Origin: Alphaproteobacteria bacterium
GTDB lineage: Bacteria; Pseudomonadota; Alphaproteobacteria; Rhizobiales; Beijerinckiaceae
DNA: 46,754 nt
Assembly (NCBI GenBank): GCA_021325385.1
Contig: JAJPHH010000118.1
Location: 1 to 46,754 of the forward strand
Direction: 5' to 3'
The translations under genes were made by a program, and so were the position numbers. Positions 1 through 8,791 of this stretch are shown piece by piece. The notes beneath the pieces are model-generated. The model had not been told where the DNA came from, searched no databases, and saw nothing but the letters and a program-made list of their open reading frames with translations. The number at the start of each line of letters is the position of its first letter. The stretch's first letter is position 1.

Positions 1-104
1 AGGCCGACCATGACGAATTTGACGACGATATGGGCCGACCAGAACATGTCCAGCAGCGTCGTCTCGGGCGCGGCGAGCGCTTGCGCGGCGTCGGCAGGAT
101 TCAT
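1..104 (-). CDS. tolQ: TolQ, N-terminal part (cut by window edge)
   Basis: Reading leftward from the ATG at 104, 34 codons are present before the window ends. The peptide begins MNPADAAQALAAPETTLLDM and continues into FWSAHIVVKFVMVG, the start of the first membrane helix of the TolQ/ExbB family. TolQ with TolR forms the proton-driven motor in the inner membrane that energises TolA and keeps the outer membrane attached during division. The rest of the tol-pal operon would lie to the left, outside the window. The call rests on a short stretch, so ExbB is an alternative; the alphaproteobacterial TolQ N-terminus fits better. Confidence 0.7.
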   Translation of the reverse strand, partial: MNPADAAQALAAPETTLLDMFWSAHIVVKFVMVG

Positions 105-413
105 TTAGCGTGACCTCGCTTCTGGCGGCCCCTCGAGGCGACGCGCGGCAGCCGAAGATTTAATGCGTTTCAGGCGATCTGCGCCGCAAATGGGCCGAAA
201 CTTGGGCTGCCGCGCACGCCCCGTCCGGCGGGATTTTGACTGTTCGAGTTAAGCCTCTCATAAGGTTAACAACCCGTTAGCGCAAATCGTCGGCGCGGCG
301 CGCCCGACATCCGAGGCGGACTTGGCGACTCCGTGCTTCTCCGCGCGGCCGCCAATCCATGTCTTCTGCAGCGACCGAATGAGCGCTGCGCCGCTTTGAG
401 CTGCGCACCGACG
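105..413. other. Intergenic gap between tolQ and the LysR gene
   Basis: About 310 bases with no convincing gene. It must hold the leftward tolQ promoter; the most AT-rich part is around 235-285, but no clear -35/-10 pair stands out. An open frame entering from 333 runs antisense to the LysR gene and looks like a shadow. Confidence 0.5.
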
Positions 414-1364
414 TCAAACCGTCTCGGCAGGCGACGTCTCGGCCGATTTGAGCAGGGCCAGTTTCGCGGCGAGATGGCCGCGCAATTCGTCCACCGCGAG
501 GTCGATGAAGGTCTTGGCGCGCGGCGGCAGCATGCGCTTGGTCGGATAGAGCAGGCCGAGCGTCACCGGCTGCGGCGGCGCTTCAGGCAGCACTTCGACC
601 AGGCGCCCGGCCGTGATATGCTCGGCGATTTCGAACAGCGGCTTCAGCACGATGCCGAGCCCGTCGAGCGCCCATTGCGTCAGCACGTCGCCGTCGTCGA
701 CGTCGAACGGGCCTGAAACGGGGACGGTGATCGCCTCGTGGCGATAATCGAGTGTCCAGCGGAATTGCTGGGAGCCGGGATAGCGGAGCAGCAGGCAGTC
801 GTGATCGGCGAGGTCTTGCGGCGTTTTCGGGCTGCCGCGCGCCTCGATATAGGCAGGCGCGGCGCAGAGGACGCGGCGCAATTCGGCGATCTTACGCAAA
901 GTGAAGCTCGAATCGTCCATGCGCGCCATGCGCACGGCGACGTCGACGCCTTCCTGCACCAGGTCAAGCAGATGATCGGAGAGGCGCAGCCGCAGGTCTG
1001 TATGCGGCTGCAGCGCGCGGTAGCGGGCCAGCATCGGCGCGATCACCCGCCGCCCGAGACCGAGCGGCGCGGTGACCCGCAAGGAGCCGCGCGGCGCCGC
1101 GCCGCCATCCTGGGCGACGCTCGCTTCGGCCCGCTCGACCGCATCGACGATCTCGACGCAGCGCTCGAAAAACACCCGGCCGGCCTCGGTGAGATTCATG
1201 CTGCGGGTGGTGCGGGTCAGCAGCCGGCAGTTGAGGTGGTCTTCCAAAAGTTGAATGCGGTAGCTGACGACGGAGGGCGACAGACGGAGCATGCGGCCGG
1301 CCGCCGAGAACGACCCGGTTTCGACCGCGCGCATGAAAATGCGCACATTTTCCAGCGAGATCAT
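414..1364 (-). CDS. LysR-family transcriptional regulator
   Basis: 316 residues, the normal LysR length. The N-terminal winged helix-turn-helix (about residues 1-60) has the usual pattern, with FSAAGRMLRLSPSVVSYRI as the recognition region followed by LNCRLLTRTTRSMNLTEAG. Residues about 90-300 form the periplasmic-binding-like effector domain. It resembles the CrgA/AaeR-like group that often controls nearby metabolic genes. It is transcribed away from puuD across a 184-base gap, the classic LysR arrangement, so control of the urate and allantoate genes is a fair inference. The effector cannot be told from sequence. Confidence 0.9.
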   Translation of the reverse strand: MISLENVRIFMRAVETGSFSAAGRMLRLSPSVVSYRIQLLEDHLNCRLLTRTTRSMNLTEAGRVFFERCVEIVDAVERAEASVAQDGGAAPRGSLRVTAPLGLGRRVIAPMLARYRALQPHTDLRLRLSDHLLDLVQEGVDVAVRMARMDDSSFTLRKIAELRRVLCAAPAYIEARGSPKTPQDLADHDCLLLRYPGSQQFRWTLDYRHEAITVPVSGPFDVDDGDVLTQWALDGLGIVLKPLFEIAEHITAGRLVEVLPEAPPQPVTLGLLYPTKRMLPPRAKTFIDLAVDELRGHLAAKLALLKSAETSPAETV

Positions 1365-1432
1365 GCCGCCCGCCAGGGATGCTCGTCGGCGCTGCGCCGC
1401 TTCGCGCGGCTCGCCGAGATTTTCTGAATTAA

Positions 1433-1449
1433 TCGAAAGATATTCTCGA
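1433..1449. promoter_or_regulatory. Candidate LysR operator in the LysR-puuD gap
   Basis: An imperfect dyad with TCGA half-sites (1433-1436 and 1446-1449) around an AT-rich core sits between the divergent LysR and puuD genes. Position and symmetry fit a LysR-type site. It does not match the T-N11-A rule exactly, so this is only a candidate. Confidence 0.3.
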
Positions 1450-1548
1450 AATCGCGGACGGGCAAGGCGCCTTTCAACTCGCTATCGTGAGGGTCGGCGC
1501 GCGCGATGCTCCTGGAGGCGTTGGTTCACGCCGCAAGCGGAGGGAGGG

Positions 1549-2790
1549 ATGGAAGCCTATCTGCTGGAATGGGGCTCGATGCTGCTCCGCTGGCTGCACG
1601 TCACGGCGGCGATAGCCTGGATCGGCTCGTCGTTCTTTTTCATGCATCTCGACGCCTCGCTGCGCAAACAGCACAAAATGGCCGCGGGCGTTTCCGGCGT
1701 GTCGTGGCAGGTTCATGGCGGCGGCTTCTACGAGATGAGCAAATACATGCTCGCCCCGGCGACCCTCCCGGACCATTTGATCTGGCACAAATGGCAGTCG
1801 TACTGGACCTGGATTTCCGGCTTCAGCCTGCTCTGCTGGGTCTATTACGGCCAGTCGCAATTTTTTTTGATCGACCCGGCCGTCATGCCGCTCGCGCCTT
1901 GGCAAGCGGCGCTGATTGGAATTGCGGCGCTGGCGCTTGGCTGGATCGTTTATGACCTCCTCTGCAAGTCGCCGCTCGGCAAGAGCGAATCCCTGCTCGC
2001 CCTCGTCGGCTTCGGCTATGTCGTCCTGACCAGCTATATTTTTACGCTGTTCTTCTCGGGCCGCGGCGCGCTAATCCATACCGGGGCGCTGATGGCGACG
2101 ATCATGACCGCCAACGTCTTTTTCGTCATCCAGCCCAATCAGCGAAAAAGCGTCGCGGCGATGATCGCCGGCAAGTCGCCCGATCAGAAATGGGTGAAGG
2201 AATCAAAAACCCGTTCGACGCACAACAATTACATCACCTTGCCGGTGCTGTTCATGATGCTGTCGAACCATTACCCGCTGACCTATTCCAATCCGCGGGT
2301 CATTCCGGCGATCGTCACCTTGGTCGTCGTGTGCGGCGCGATCATCCGCTACTTCTATAATATGTGGCACGCCGACCACGACAAGGCGCCGTGGTGGGCG
2401 TGGCTGGTCGCGGCCGTCGCGATCTGGACGGCCTTCTGGGTGGCGATGGCGGCGTCGCCCGGCATGCGCTCGACCCTCGGCCTCGGCGAAGCGCCGCCGG
2501 TCAAGGCGGCCGCGGTCGACTTGCCCAGGGCGCCGAAAGAAGTGGTCGACGTCGTCGCGACCCGCTGCGTCATGTGCCACGCGCCGGAGCCGGCTTTCGC
2601 CGGAATCGGCGAGGCCCCGAAAGGCGTGCTGCTCGATACGCCCGAGCGAATCGCGGCCTTCGCCCCGGCGATCAAAGAGCAGGCGGTGATGAGCCACGCC
2701 ATGCCGCCGAACAACATCACCGAAATGACGGCGGCGGAGCGCGCCGTTCTGGCGCGTTGGCTTTCGAACAGCAAGGTCGCGAGCAAGTGA
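1549..2790 (+). CDS. puuD: Urate oxidase PuuD, membrane protein with C-terminal cytochrome c domain
   Basis: 413 residues. The ATG at 1549 directly follows a GGAGGGAGGG ribosome site; the open frame extends further upstream but without homology. The N-terminal ~300 residues are a multi-helix membrane domain (helices near 15-32, 85-105, 118-137, 148-170, 252-268, 283-300) with many His residues (17, 33, 56, 76, 80). The C-terminal domain carries a c-type haem site CVMCH (340-344) and a likely distal ligand Met385 in AMPPNNIT. This is the PuuD family, which oxidises urate and passes electrons to the respiratory chain rather than to oxygen directly. It overlaps the allantoate amidohydrolase by the GTGA quartet, so the two are translationally coupled. 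Confidence 0.9.
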   Translation: MEAYLLEWGSMLLRWLHVTAAIAWIGSSFFFMHLDASLRKQHKMAAGVSGVSWQVHGGGFYEMSKYMLAPATLPDHLIWHKWQSYWTWISGFSLLCWVYYGQSQFFLIDPAVMPLAPWQAALIGIAALALGWIVYDLLCKSPLGKSESLLALVGFGYVVLTSYIFTLFFSGRGALIHTGALMATIMTANVFFVIQPNQRKSVAAMIAGKSPDQKWVKESKTRSTHNNYITLPVLFMMLSNHYPLTYSNPRVIPAIVTLVVVCGAIIRYFYNMWHADHDKAPWWAWLVAAVAIWTAFWVAMAASPGMRSTLGLGEAPPVKAAAVDLPRAPKEVVDVVATRCVMCHAPEPAFAGIGEAPKGVLLDTPERIAAFAPAIKEQAVMSHAMPPNNITEMTAAERAVLARWLSNSKVASK

Positions 2791-4049
2791 ACGACGATGT
2801 CGCGGCGCTGGCCCGCCGGATGATGCAGCGGCTCGACGAACTCGCGCGCTTCAGCGACGAAGAAGGCAAGCTGACGCGCCTCTACCTCTCCAAAGCGCAT
2901 GCCGAGGCGGCGCGGCAATTTATTGTCTGGTGCAACGAAGCCGGATTGGACGCCAAGATCGACGCCGCCGGCAATGTTTTCGCCCGGTACGAGGGCAAAG
3001 AGCCCGGCGCGCCGGCTTTGATGCTCGGCTCGCATATCGATACCGTACGCGATGCGGGCCGGTATGACGGCAATCTTGGCGCTTTGGCGGCGCTCGCCGT
3101 GGTCGAAGCGCTGGCCTCGCGCGGCGAGCGCCTCGACCATGCGATCGAGATCGTCGCCTTCGGCGACGAAGAGGGGGTGCGCTTCCCGACCACGCTGACC
3201 GGATCGCGCGCCTATGCCGGCCTCTTCGCGCGCTCCGCGCTCGGTCAGAAGGACGCGGACGGCGTCACGATGCGCGAGGCGCTGGCGGCGTTCGGCTGCG
3301 ATCCCGAGGCGGTGACCGCTCTTCGGGGGCGCAACATCGCCGCTTTCGTCGAATTGCATATCGAGCAGGGGCCGGTGCTCGAGAGCGAAGATGTCGCGGT
3401 CGGCGTGGTCACGGCGATCAACGGCGCGTCGCGTTTTCACGCGACGGTCAAGGGCGAAGCAGGCCATGCCGGCGCGGTGCCGATGGCTCTTCGCCGCGAC
3501 GCGCTCGCTGCCGCCGCCGAGATGATGCTCCTCGTCGAGCAGCGCGCGCTCAGCGAGGACGATCTGGTGGCGACGGTTGGCCGGGTCGAGATCGAGCCGG
3601 GCGCGGTCAATGTCATTCCTTCCGAAGCGCGGTTCACGATCGATATCCGGGCGCCGCGCGACGAGCAGCGTCAACGCGCCGTCGCCGACCTCTCCAAGCG
3701 GCTCGCCGCCGCCGCGGCGGCGCGCAAGGTCGAGCTCCAAATGACGCAAACGCACGAAGCCCGCGCTTATACGTGCCATCCCGCGATCGTCGCTGCGCTG
3801 AAGGCGAGCGTCGAACGTACTTACCGGGCGCCCGCGCGATTGCTGCCGTCAGGCGCCGGGCACGATACGATGATCATGGGACAGTTCTGTCCCGCCGGCA
3901 TGTTGTTCGTGCGCTGCAACCGCGGAATCAGTCACAATCCCGCAGAATCGATCACCCTCGAAGACGCCGAGGCGGGCCTCGCCGCTCTGATCGATTTCAC
4001 CCGGCGTTTCAGCGCGCAGGCGGCGCCGTCAGGCCGGGCCACCTCTTAA
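2787..4049 (+). CDS. allC: Allantoate amidohydrolase (M20 family Zn hydrolase)
   Basis: 420 residues from the GTG at 2787, which overlaps the puuD stop; an in-frame ATG at 2820 is the alternative start. It belongs to the allantoate amidohydrolase / N-carbamoyl-L-amino-acid hydrolase group of peptidase family M20. Metal-site motifs are all present: GSHIDT with His83, RYDGNLG with Asp94, GDEEGVRF with Glu128-Glu129, ELHIEQG with His191 and ISHNPAES with His383. The dimerisation lid contains GHAGAVPM. Coupling to puuD points to allantoate as substrate, giving ureidoglycine plus CO2 and ammonia. From sequence alone a beta-ureidopropionase or carbamoylase role cannot be excluded. Confidence 0.85.
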   Translation: MNDDVAALARRMMQRLDELARFSDEEGKLTRLYLSKAHAEAARQFIVWCNEAGLDAKIDAAGNVFARYEGKEPGAPALMLGSHIDTVRDAGRYDGNLGALAALAVVEALASRGERLDHAIEIVAFGDEEGVRFPTTLTGSRAYAGLFARSALGQKDADGVTMREALAAFGCDPEAVTALRGRNIAAFVELHIEQGPVLESEDVAVGVVTAINGASRFHATVKGEAGHAGAVPMALRRDALAAAAEMMLLVEQRALSEDDLVATVGRVEIEPGAVNVIPSEARFTIDIRAPRDEQRQRAVADLSKRLAAAAAARKVELQMTQTHEARAYTCHPAIVAALKASVERTYRAPARLLPSGAGHDTMIMGQFCPAGMLFVRCNRGISHNPAESITLEDAEAGLAALIDFTRRFSAQAAPSGRATS

Positions 4050-4242
4050 AAACGCCGCATTGCCGGGGCCTTGTATTTGAAGCGGCCAAAGCGCGCGCCG
4101 AAGCGGCGCCGTCTCAGTCGAGCTCGCCGGAACCAGGCGAGGCTCTGCGGCGTTACCAGACGTCGTTTTCGGTTGGGGCAAAGCTCCAGGGCCTGACGCT
4201 GAAAAAGCGCGGGCGTCGCCAAGCGAAAACGGGAGGAACGAC

Positions 4243-4506
4243 ATGCACACCCATCACCACAGCGGCAATTCGCCCAATGTCCACGCCCTGCACGCCGCGG
4301 ATCTCCACGATAACGACGAGATTCGCCGAGTATTCGGCGCGACGCCGATCTACATTTTGAGGCAGTCCTATGGACATGGTTTCGCGCCGGGCATGCCCGG
4401 CGACGTCACGCTCGCGCAAGCCATGGACCACATCGACAACGCGTCGTTGAACTTGCTGGCGCGCCGTCTCGCCCATCGCGACGCGGACGATTTGAATCGA
4501 ATGTAA
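4243..4506 (+). CDS. Small His-rich conserved-looking protein, function unknown
   Basis: 87 residues, preceded by a good ribosome site (GGGAGGAACGAC then ATG). It starts MHTHHHSGNSPNVHALHAADLHDND, unusually rich in His and Asp, followed by a region with IYILRQSYGHGFAPGMPGD. No signal peptide or membrane helix. A strong terminator follows 27 bases after the stop, supporting a real monocistronic gene. I do not recognise the family. The His-rich N-terminus could bind metal, but that is a guess. It lies 193 bases after the allantoate amidohydrolase. Confidence 0.6.
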   Translation: MHTHHHSGNSPNVHALHAADLHDNDEIRRVFGATPIYILRQSYGHGFAPGMPGDVTLAQAMDHIDNASLNLLARRLAHRDADDLNRM

Positions 4507-4533
4507 GCGGCTTCGCCGCAGCCCTTGCGATCG

Positions 4534-4568
4534 CCCTGCGACGCTTTCGGGTCGCGGGGTTTCTTTTT
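4534..4568 (+). terminator. Rho-independent terminator after the small His-rich gene
   Basis: A 9-base-pair stem (4534-4542 with 4551-4559, one T-G pair) closes an 8-base loop and is followed by TTTCTTTTT. Confidence 0.85.
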
Positions 4569-4586
4569 GCGCTGGGCGGAGCCCTA

Positions 4587-4615
4587 TTGACAGCGTTCTA
4601 TCCACAAAATACGGA
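4587..4615 (+). promoter_or_regulatory. Possible promoter for the xylose operon
   Basis: A perfect TTGACA (4587-4592) is followed after 17 bases by TACGGA (4610-4615), a poor -10 box. It lies between the terminator and xylA, 160 bases before the start codon, leaving a long leader. No clear LacI-type dyad was found. Confidence 0.35.
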
Positions 4616-4774
4616 GTCCGAAATAAATGGATCGTCGGCGGGTCGCCGGAAACGAGGGTCTACGCCGTGATGATCGCTTTGCCGTCGCAAACCGTCGCAC
4701 CGCGCCGTCGCCGCGTCTCGAATCGCCGATCATGAGAGCGCGCCGACGCGGTTGACGCATTCAAGGATAGAACA

Positions 4775-6097
4775 ATGGGGGAAAGGATGACGACGGGTTT
4801 TTTTGGCGATGCGGCGCCGATCCGCTACGAGGGACCTGAAAGCGAAAATCCGCTTGCATTCCGCCATTACGAGGCCGGCCGGAGAGTATTCGGCAAGACG
4901 CTCGCCGAACATCTGCGCCCTGCGATCTGCTATTGGCACAATTTCGCTTGGGCCGGCGTCGACATGTTCGGCGCGCCGACTTTCGAGCGCCCATGGTTCG
5001 GCGACACGATGGAGGCGGCGAAGCTGAAAGCCGACGTCGCCTTCGAAATGTTCTCTCTGCTAGGCGCGCCTTTCTTCACTTTTCACGACCGCGACGTCGT
5101 TCCGGAAGGCGAAAGTCTTGCCGAATTCGGGCGCAACCTCGCGCAGATCACTGAATATTTCGCCAACAAGATGCAGACTTCCGGCGTGAAGTTGTTATGG
5201 GGCACGGCGAACCTCTTCAGTCACCCGCGCTACATGGCGGGCGCCGCGACCAATCCTGACCCCGACGTTTTCGCTTACGCGGCGGCGCAGGTGAAGAACG
5301 CGCTCGATGCCACCCATCGCCTCGACGGGGCGAACTACGTACTCTGGGGCGGTCGCGAGGGCTATGAAACGCTGCTCAACACCGATTTGAAGCGCGAGCT
5401 GGAGCAGCTTGGCCGGTTCCTCTCGCTCGTCGTCGATTACAAGCACAAGATCGGCTTCAAGGGCGTAATCCTTGTCGAGCCGAAGCCGCAAGAGCCGACC
5501 AAGCATCAATATGATTACGACGTCGCGACCGTGTTCGGCTTCCTGCAGCGGTTCGGCCTTGAAAAGGAAGTCAAAGTCAATATCGAAGTCGGCCACGCCG
5601 TGCTGGCCGGCCATTCCTTCGAGCACGAAGTCGCGACGGCTTTCGCGCTTGGCGTTTTCGGCTCGCTCGATCTCAACCGCAACGACTATCAATCGGGCTG
5701 GGACACGGACCAGTTTCCAAACAATGCGGCCGAGCTGGTCCCGGCCTTCTATCACATCCTTAAAGGCGGCGGCGTCGCGCCGGGCGGGCTCAATTTCGAC
5801 GCCAAGCTGCGCCGCCAGTCGATCGATCCCGAAGACCTGCTCATCGCCCATATTGGCGGCCTCGACACTTGCGCGCGGGCGCTGATCTCAGCGGCCAAGC
5901 TGATCGAGGACGGCAAGTTCGATCAAGCCCTCGCCGCCCGCTACGCCGGCTGGGAAAAGCCGGAAGCCAAGGCTATGCTCGGGAGCCAGCGAACCCTCGA
6001 GGACATCGTCAGGCGCGTCGCCGCGGAGAAGATTTCGCCCAAGCCGCGGTCAGGCAAGCAAGAATGGTTCGAGAATTTGCTGAATCGGTATATTTGA
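4775..6097 (+). CDS. xylA: Xylose isomerase
   Basis: 440 residues, the length of class II xylose isomerases. It interconverts D-xylose and D-xylulose using two divalent metals. Family signatures are intact: FHDRD (catalytic His104 and Asp107), WGGREGY (191-197), [14 protein letters not shown] with metal ligands Glu235 and Lys237 nearby, NIEVGH (269-274), and [17 protein letters not shown] with the C-terminal metal-binding aspartates. Start chosen at 4775 because AAGGA lies 7 bases before it; an in-frame ATG at 4787 is possible. First gene of a sugar operon with an SDR dehydrogenase, a ribokinase-type kinase and an esterase. No xylulokinase gene accompanies it. Confidence 0.96.
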   Translation: MGERMTTGFFGDAAPIRYEGPESENPLAFRHYEAGRRVFGKTLAEHLRPAICYWHNFAWAGVDMFGAPTFERPWFGDTMEAAKLKADVAFEMFSLLGAPFFTFHDRDVVPEGESLAEFGRNLAQITEYFANKMQTSGVKLLWGTANLFSHPRYMAGAATNPDPDVFAYAAAQVKNALDATHRLDGANYVLWGGREGYETLLNTDLKRELEQLGRFLSLVVDYKHKIGFKGVILVEPKPQEPTKHQYDYDVATVFGFLQRFGLEKEVKVNIEVGHAVLAGHSFEHEVATAFALGVFGSLDLNRNDYQSGWDTDQFPNNAAELVPAFYHILKGGGVAPGGLNFDAKLRRQSIDPEDLLIAHIGGLDTCARALISAAKLIEDGKFDQALAARYAGWEKPEAKAMLGSQRTLEDIVRRVAAEKISPKPRSGKQEWFENLLNRYI

Positions 6098-6141
6098 TTC
6101 AGCAAACGCGACGCTTGAAGATATAACGCAGCTTCAGGGGT

Positions 6142-6258
6142 CTCCTCTCGCCATTCGCGAGGAGAGGCAAGGCGAGGGCCGGCCGGCGAGTCTCGACGGT
6201 CCGAAGCTGAGCGAATCGGCCCTCTCCGTACCTTTCTCCGCGCGCGGGAAGAGGGGGG
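6142..6258. repeat. Intergenic palindromic repeats between xylA and the dehydrogenase
   Basis: Two GC-rich hairpins lie in the 223-base gap. The first pairs CTCCTCTCGC with GCGAGGAGAG (6142-6166, one mismatch). The second pairs CCCTCTCC with the GAAGAGGGGG stretch (about 6220-6256). Both look like the dispersed intergenic repeats common in Alphaproteobacteria. The first may also act as an mRNA-stabilising or partly terminating structure. Confidence 0.5.
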
Positions 6259-6320
6259 GTTGACGCTGCGCCTATATTCCCGTCGCTCCTCCTCATTTAT
6301 CCCAGGGGTCGCTTCCGCCA

Positions 6321-7103
6321 ATGTCCAACGCCATCGAAGACGCGCCGATCGCCACCTACCCGAGCCTCAGGGGCAAGGTCGTACTGATCACAGGCGGCGG
6401 CAGCGGCATCGGGGCGGCGATCACGCGCCGCTTCGCCGAGCAGGGCGCCAAAACGGCGTTCATCGACATTGCCGAGGCGCCGTCACGGGCTTTAGTCAAG
6501 AAATGGAGCGCGCCCGGTCGCGAGATTCACTTCGAGAAGGCCGACTTGAAGGATATCGGCGCGCTGCGCGCGGCGGTGACGGCGATCCGCGACCGCGTCG
6601 GCCCGATCGACATTCTCATCAACAACGCCGCGCATGACGAGCGCCACACGCTCGATGCGCTGACGCCGGAATATTTCGACGATCGCATCGCGGTTAATCT
6701 CAAACATCAATTCTTCATGGCTCAGGCCGTATTGCCGGACATGGTCGAGAAGAAAAAGGGCGTCATCATCAATTTCGGCTCGACCTCCTGGATGCTTGGC
6801 CGCGGCGGCATGCCGGTCTACACGGCGGCGAAATCGGCGGTGCTTGGCCTCACTCGCTCGATCGCCCGCGATTACGGCCCGCACAATGTCCGCTGCCTCG
6901 CCATCGCGCCGGGCTGGATCATGACCGAGCGCCAGATGACGCTCTGGCTGACGCCGGACGGCGAAGCCGAGCTGATGAACGGGCAATGCGTGAAACGCAA
7001 GCTTGTGCCGGACGATATGGCTCGCGTGGTCTTGTTCTTCGCCTCGGACGAAGCGGCCGTGATGACCAATCAGCAGTACGTCGCCGACGGCGGCTGGATC
7101 TGA
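6321..7103 (+). CDS. SDR sugar dehydrogenase, Caulobacter XylB (D-xylose 1-dehydrogenase) type
   Basis: 260 residues, classical short-chain dehydrogenase. Cofactor motif TGGGSGIG (24-31), NNAA (101-104), catalytic Ser154/Ser156, Tyr167 and Lys171 (YTAAK). The N-terminus (MSNAIEDAPIATYPSLRGKV), INFGSTSWMLG and the C-terminal AAVMTNQQYVADGGWI closely follow Caulobacter D-xylose 1-dehydrogenase, which makes xylonolactone from xylose with NAD. It may instead act on another aldose such as L-fucose or L-arabinose. The kinase gene follows after only 10 bases. Its pairing with xylose isomerase suggests two alternative fates for the same sugar. Confidence 0.82.
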   Translation: MSNAIEDAPIATYPSLRGKVVLITGGGSGIGAAITRRFAEQGAKTAFIDIAEAPSRALVKKWSAPGREIHFEKADLKDIGALRAAVTAIRDRVGPIDILINNAAHDERHTLDALTPEYFDDRIAVNLKHQFFMAQAVLPDMVEKKKGVIINFGSTSWMLGRGGMPVYTAAKSAVLGLTRSIARDYGPHNVRCLAIAPGWIMTERQMTLWLTPDGEAELMNGQCVKRKLVPDDMARVVLFFASDEAAVMTNQQYVADGGWI

Positions 7104-7113
7104 CGAGGCGGGC

Positions 7114-8010
7114 ATGATCGTCGTCTTCGGCTCGATCAATCTCGATCTCATCACGCGGGTCGAGCGAATCCCGGGACCGGGCGAGACCACGCTTGGCGTC
7201 GATTACGCGACAAGCCCCGGCGGCAAAGGCGCCAATCAGGCTTTGGCGGCGCGGCGCGCCGGCGCGAAAGTCGCGATGGTCGGGGCGGTCGGCAAAGATT
7301 CCTTCGCCGCCGAGGCGCTTGCGCTTTTGAAAGCGGACGACGTCGATCTGTCGGCGACCGCCGAAGTCGCGGCGCCGACCGGCGCCGCGTTCATCGCAGT
7401 CGATCCGAACGGCGAGAACGCCATTGTCGTCGCCTCGGGCGCCAACCGTTTCGCCAAGGCCGCGCAGCTTGAGCAGCTCGCGATGGGCCCAGGCGACATC
7501 CTCGTCTTGCAGCGCGAAACGCCGCCGGCCGAAGTCGAAGCGGCCGCGCTCCACGCCAAGGCGAAGGGCGCGCGCGTCATCTTGAACCTCGCGCCGGCAG
7601 GCGCGCCGAGCGACAGGCTGCTGCGCGCGTTGGACGCGCTTATCGCCAACGAACACGAGGCTTTGACGCTGGGCGAAGCCGCGAAGCTCGAGACGCGCCA
7701 GCCGGAAGAGGTCGCCGCTCATCTCGACCGCGCGCTCGGTCTGGCGACGATCGTCACGCTTGGCGCGGCCGGCGCGGTCGGCTATTCGAACGGCGTCCGC
7801 TTCGCCTCGGCGGCGCCGGCGGTCAAAGCCGTCGATACGACCGGCGCCGGCGACACGTTCGTCGGCGCCTTCGCCGCCGCGCTCGATCGCGGCCTCGCCT
7901 TTGACGACGCGATCAAGCGCGGCGTCGCCGCCGGCAGTCTCGCCTGCGCCAAGCCGGGCGCGCAGCCGAGCATGCCCTACGCGGCCGAGATCGAGGCGTT
8001 GGCGCGCTAG
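7114..8010 (+). CDS. rbsK: Ribokinase-family (PfkB) sugar kinase
   Basis: 298 residues, typical ribokinase length. N-terminal sugar-binding signature GSINLDLI and SPGGKGANQALAA (GGKGANQ at 36-42), LNLAPA (158-163), NEHEA (179-183) and the ATP/anion-hole signature DTTGAGDTFVGAF with catalytic base Asp247. It phosphorylates ribose or a related sugar with ATP in the cytoplasm. It sits directly behind the dehydrogenase in the xylose operon, where a xylulokinase (FGGY family) would be expected, so its natural substrate may be another pentose. The symbol reflects family membership, not proven substrate. Confidence 0.85.
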   Translation: MIVVFGSINLDLITRVERIPGPGETTLGVDYATSPGGKGANQALAARRAGAKVAMVGAVGKDSFAAEALALLKADDVDLSATAEVAAPTGAAFIAVDPNGENAIVVASGANRFAKAAQLEQLAMGPGDILVLQRETPPAEVEAAALHAKAKGARVILNLAPAGAPSDRLLRALDALIANEHEALTLGEAAKLETRQPEEVAAHLDRALGLATIVTLGAAGAVGYSNGVRFASAAPAVKAVDTTGAGDTFVGAFAAALDRGLAFDDAIKRGVAAGSLACAKPGAQPSMPYAAEIEALAR

Positions 8011-8038
8011 GCAAAACGGAGGAGGCGAAGACGAGCGA

Positions 8039-8686
8039 ATGAAAACCGCCCTCTGCTATGGCGATTCTAACGTATGGGGCGCCAAGCCGATGTCGTCCTG
8101 GACCGACGGCGGACGGTACGAAGCCCGGCAGCGCTGGCCGAGCATCATGCAGGAGGCGCTGGGCGAGGATTGGCATGTCGTCGCCGAAGGCCTGCCTGGC
8201 CGCACCACGGTTCATCCCGATCCGGTCGAAGGCGGCCATATGTCGGGGCTTGCTCACTTGCGGCCATGCCTCGAGAGCCATCGGCCGCTCGATCTTCTCG
8301 TCTTCATGCTGGGGACGAACGATTTCAAGCGGCGTTTCGGCCTCGAAGCCGAAGACGTCGCGCAAGGCGTCAAGCAATTGATCTTGGCGGCGCAAGGTCT
8401 TGATGTTTTCACTGCCGAAAAGAAGCGGATTTTCGTCGTCTGCCCGCCGCCGATCGAGGTCGTCGGCATATTCGCGACAATGTTCGAAGGCGCCGACCGC
8501 AAGTCGCGCGAGCTCGCGCCGCTGCTCAAGGACGTCGCTCGATCCTGCGGGGCGGGATTTCTCGACGCCGGCGCGATCATCCGGTCGAGCCCGATCGACG
8601 GAATTCATCTCGGCCCGGAAGCGCCAGTCGCCCTCGGCCGCGCGGTCGCGGCGGCGCTGCCGACCTTTCTCGCCGAGGCGGGTTAG
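8039..8686 (+). CDS. SGNH/GDSL hydrolase, MsAcT-like arylesterase type
   Basis: 215 residues. Start chosen at the ATG 8039, where homology begins (MKTALCYGDSNVWGAKP); GGAGGAGG lies 13-17 bases upstream, rather far. Catalytic Ser10 lies in GDSN, block III is GTND (92-95), and the Asp187/His190 pair lies in DGIHLG. EGLPGRTTVHPDP and VFMLGTND match the Mycobacterium smegmatis arylesterase/acyltransferase MsAcT. It has no signal peptide, so it acts in the cytoplasm, perhaps removing acetyl groups from imported sugars; that role is inferred from the operon. Confidence 0.85.
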   Translation: MKTALCYGDSNVWGAKPMSSWTDGGRYEARQRWPSIMQEALGEDWHVVAEGLPGRTTVHPDPVEGGHMSGLAHLRPCLESHRPLDLLVFMLGTNDFKRRFGLEAEDVAQGVKQLILAAQGLDVFTAEKKRIFVVCPPPIEVVGIFATMFEGADRKSRELAPLLKDVARSCGAGFLDAGAIIRSSPIDGIHLGPEAPVALGRAVAAALPTFLAEAG

Positions 8687-8791
8687 CGGAAAGCGACGAA
8701 ATGCTCGCCGCCCATTAACGGCTTGTTCGCGGCTGCGCGCTATCGTCCAGAATGCGGGCCACTGGGCTGGGGCCGCGTCGCCGGTTCACGC

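Noticed and set aside
4627..4755. Small Arg-rich open frame (42 codons) in the xylA leader, with a weak ribosome site
   Set aside because: Twelve Arg in 42 residues and no family features look like random high-GC reading; a leader peptide cannot be shown from sequence alone.
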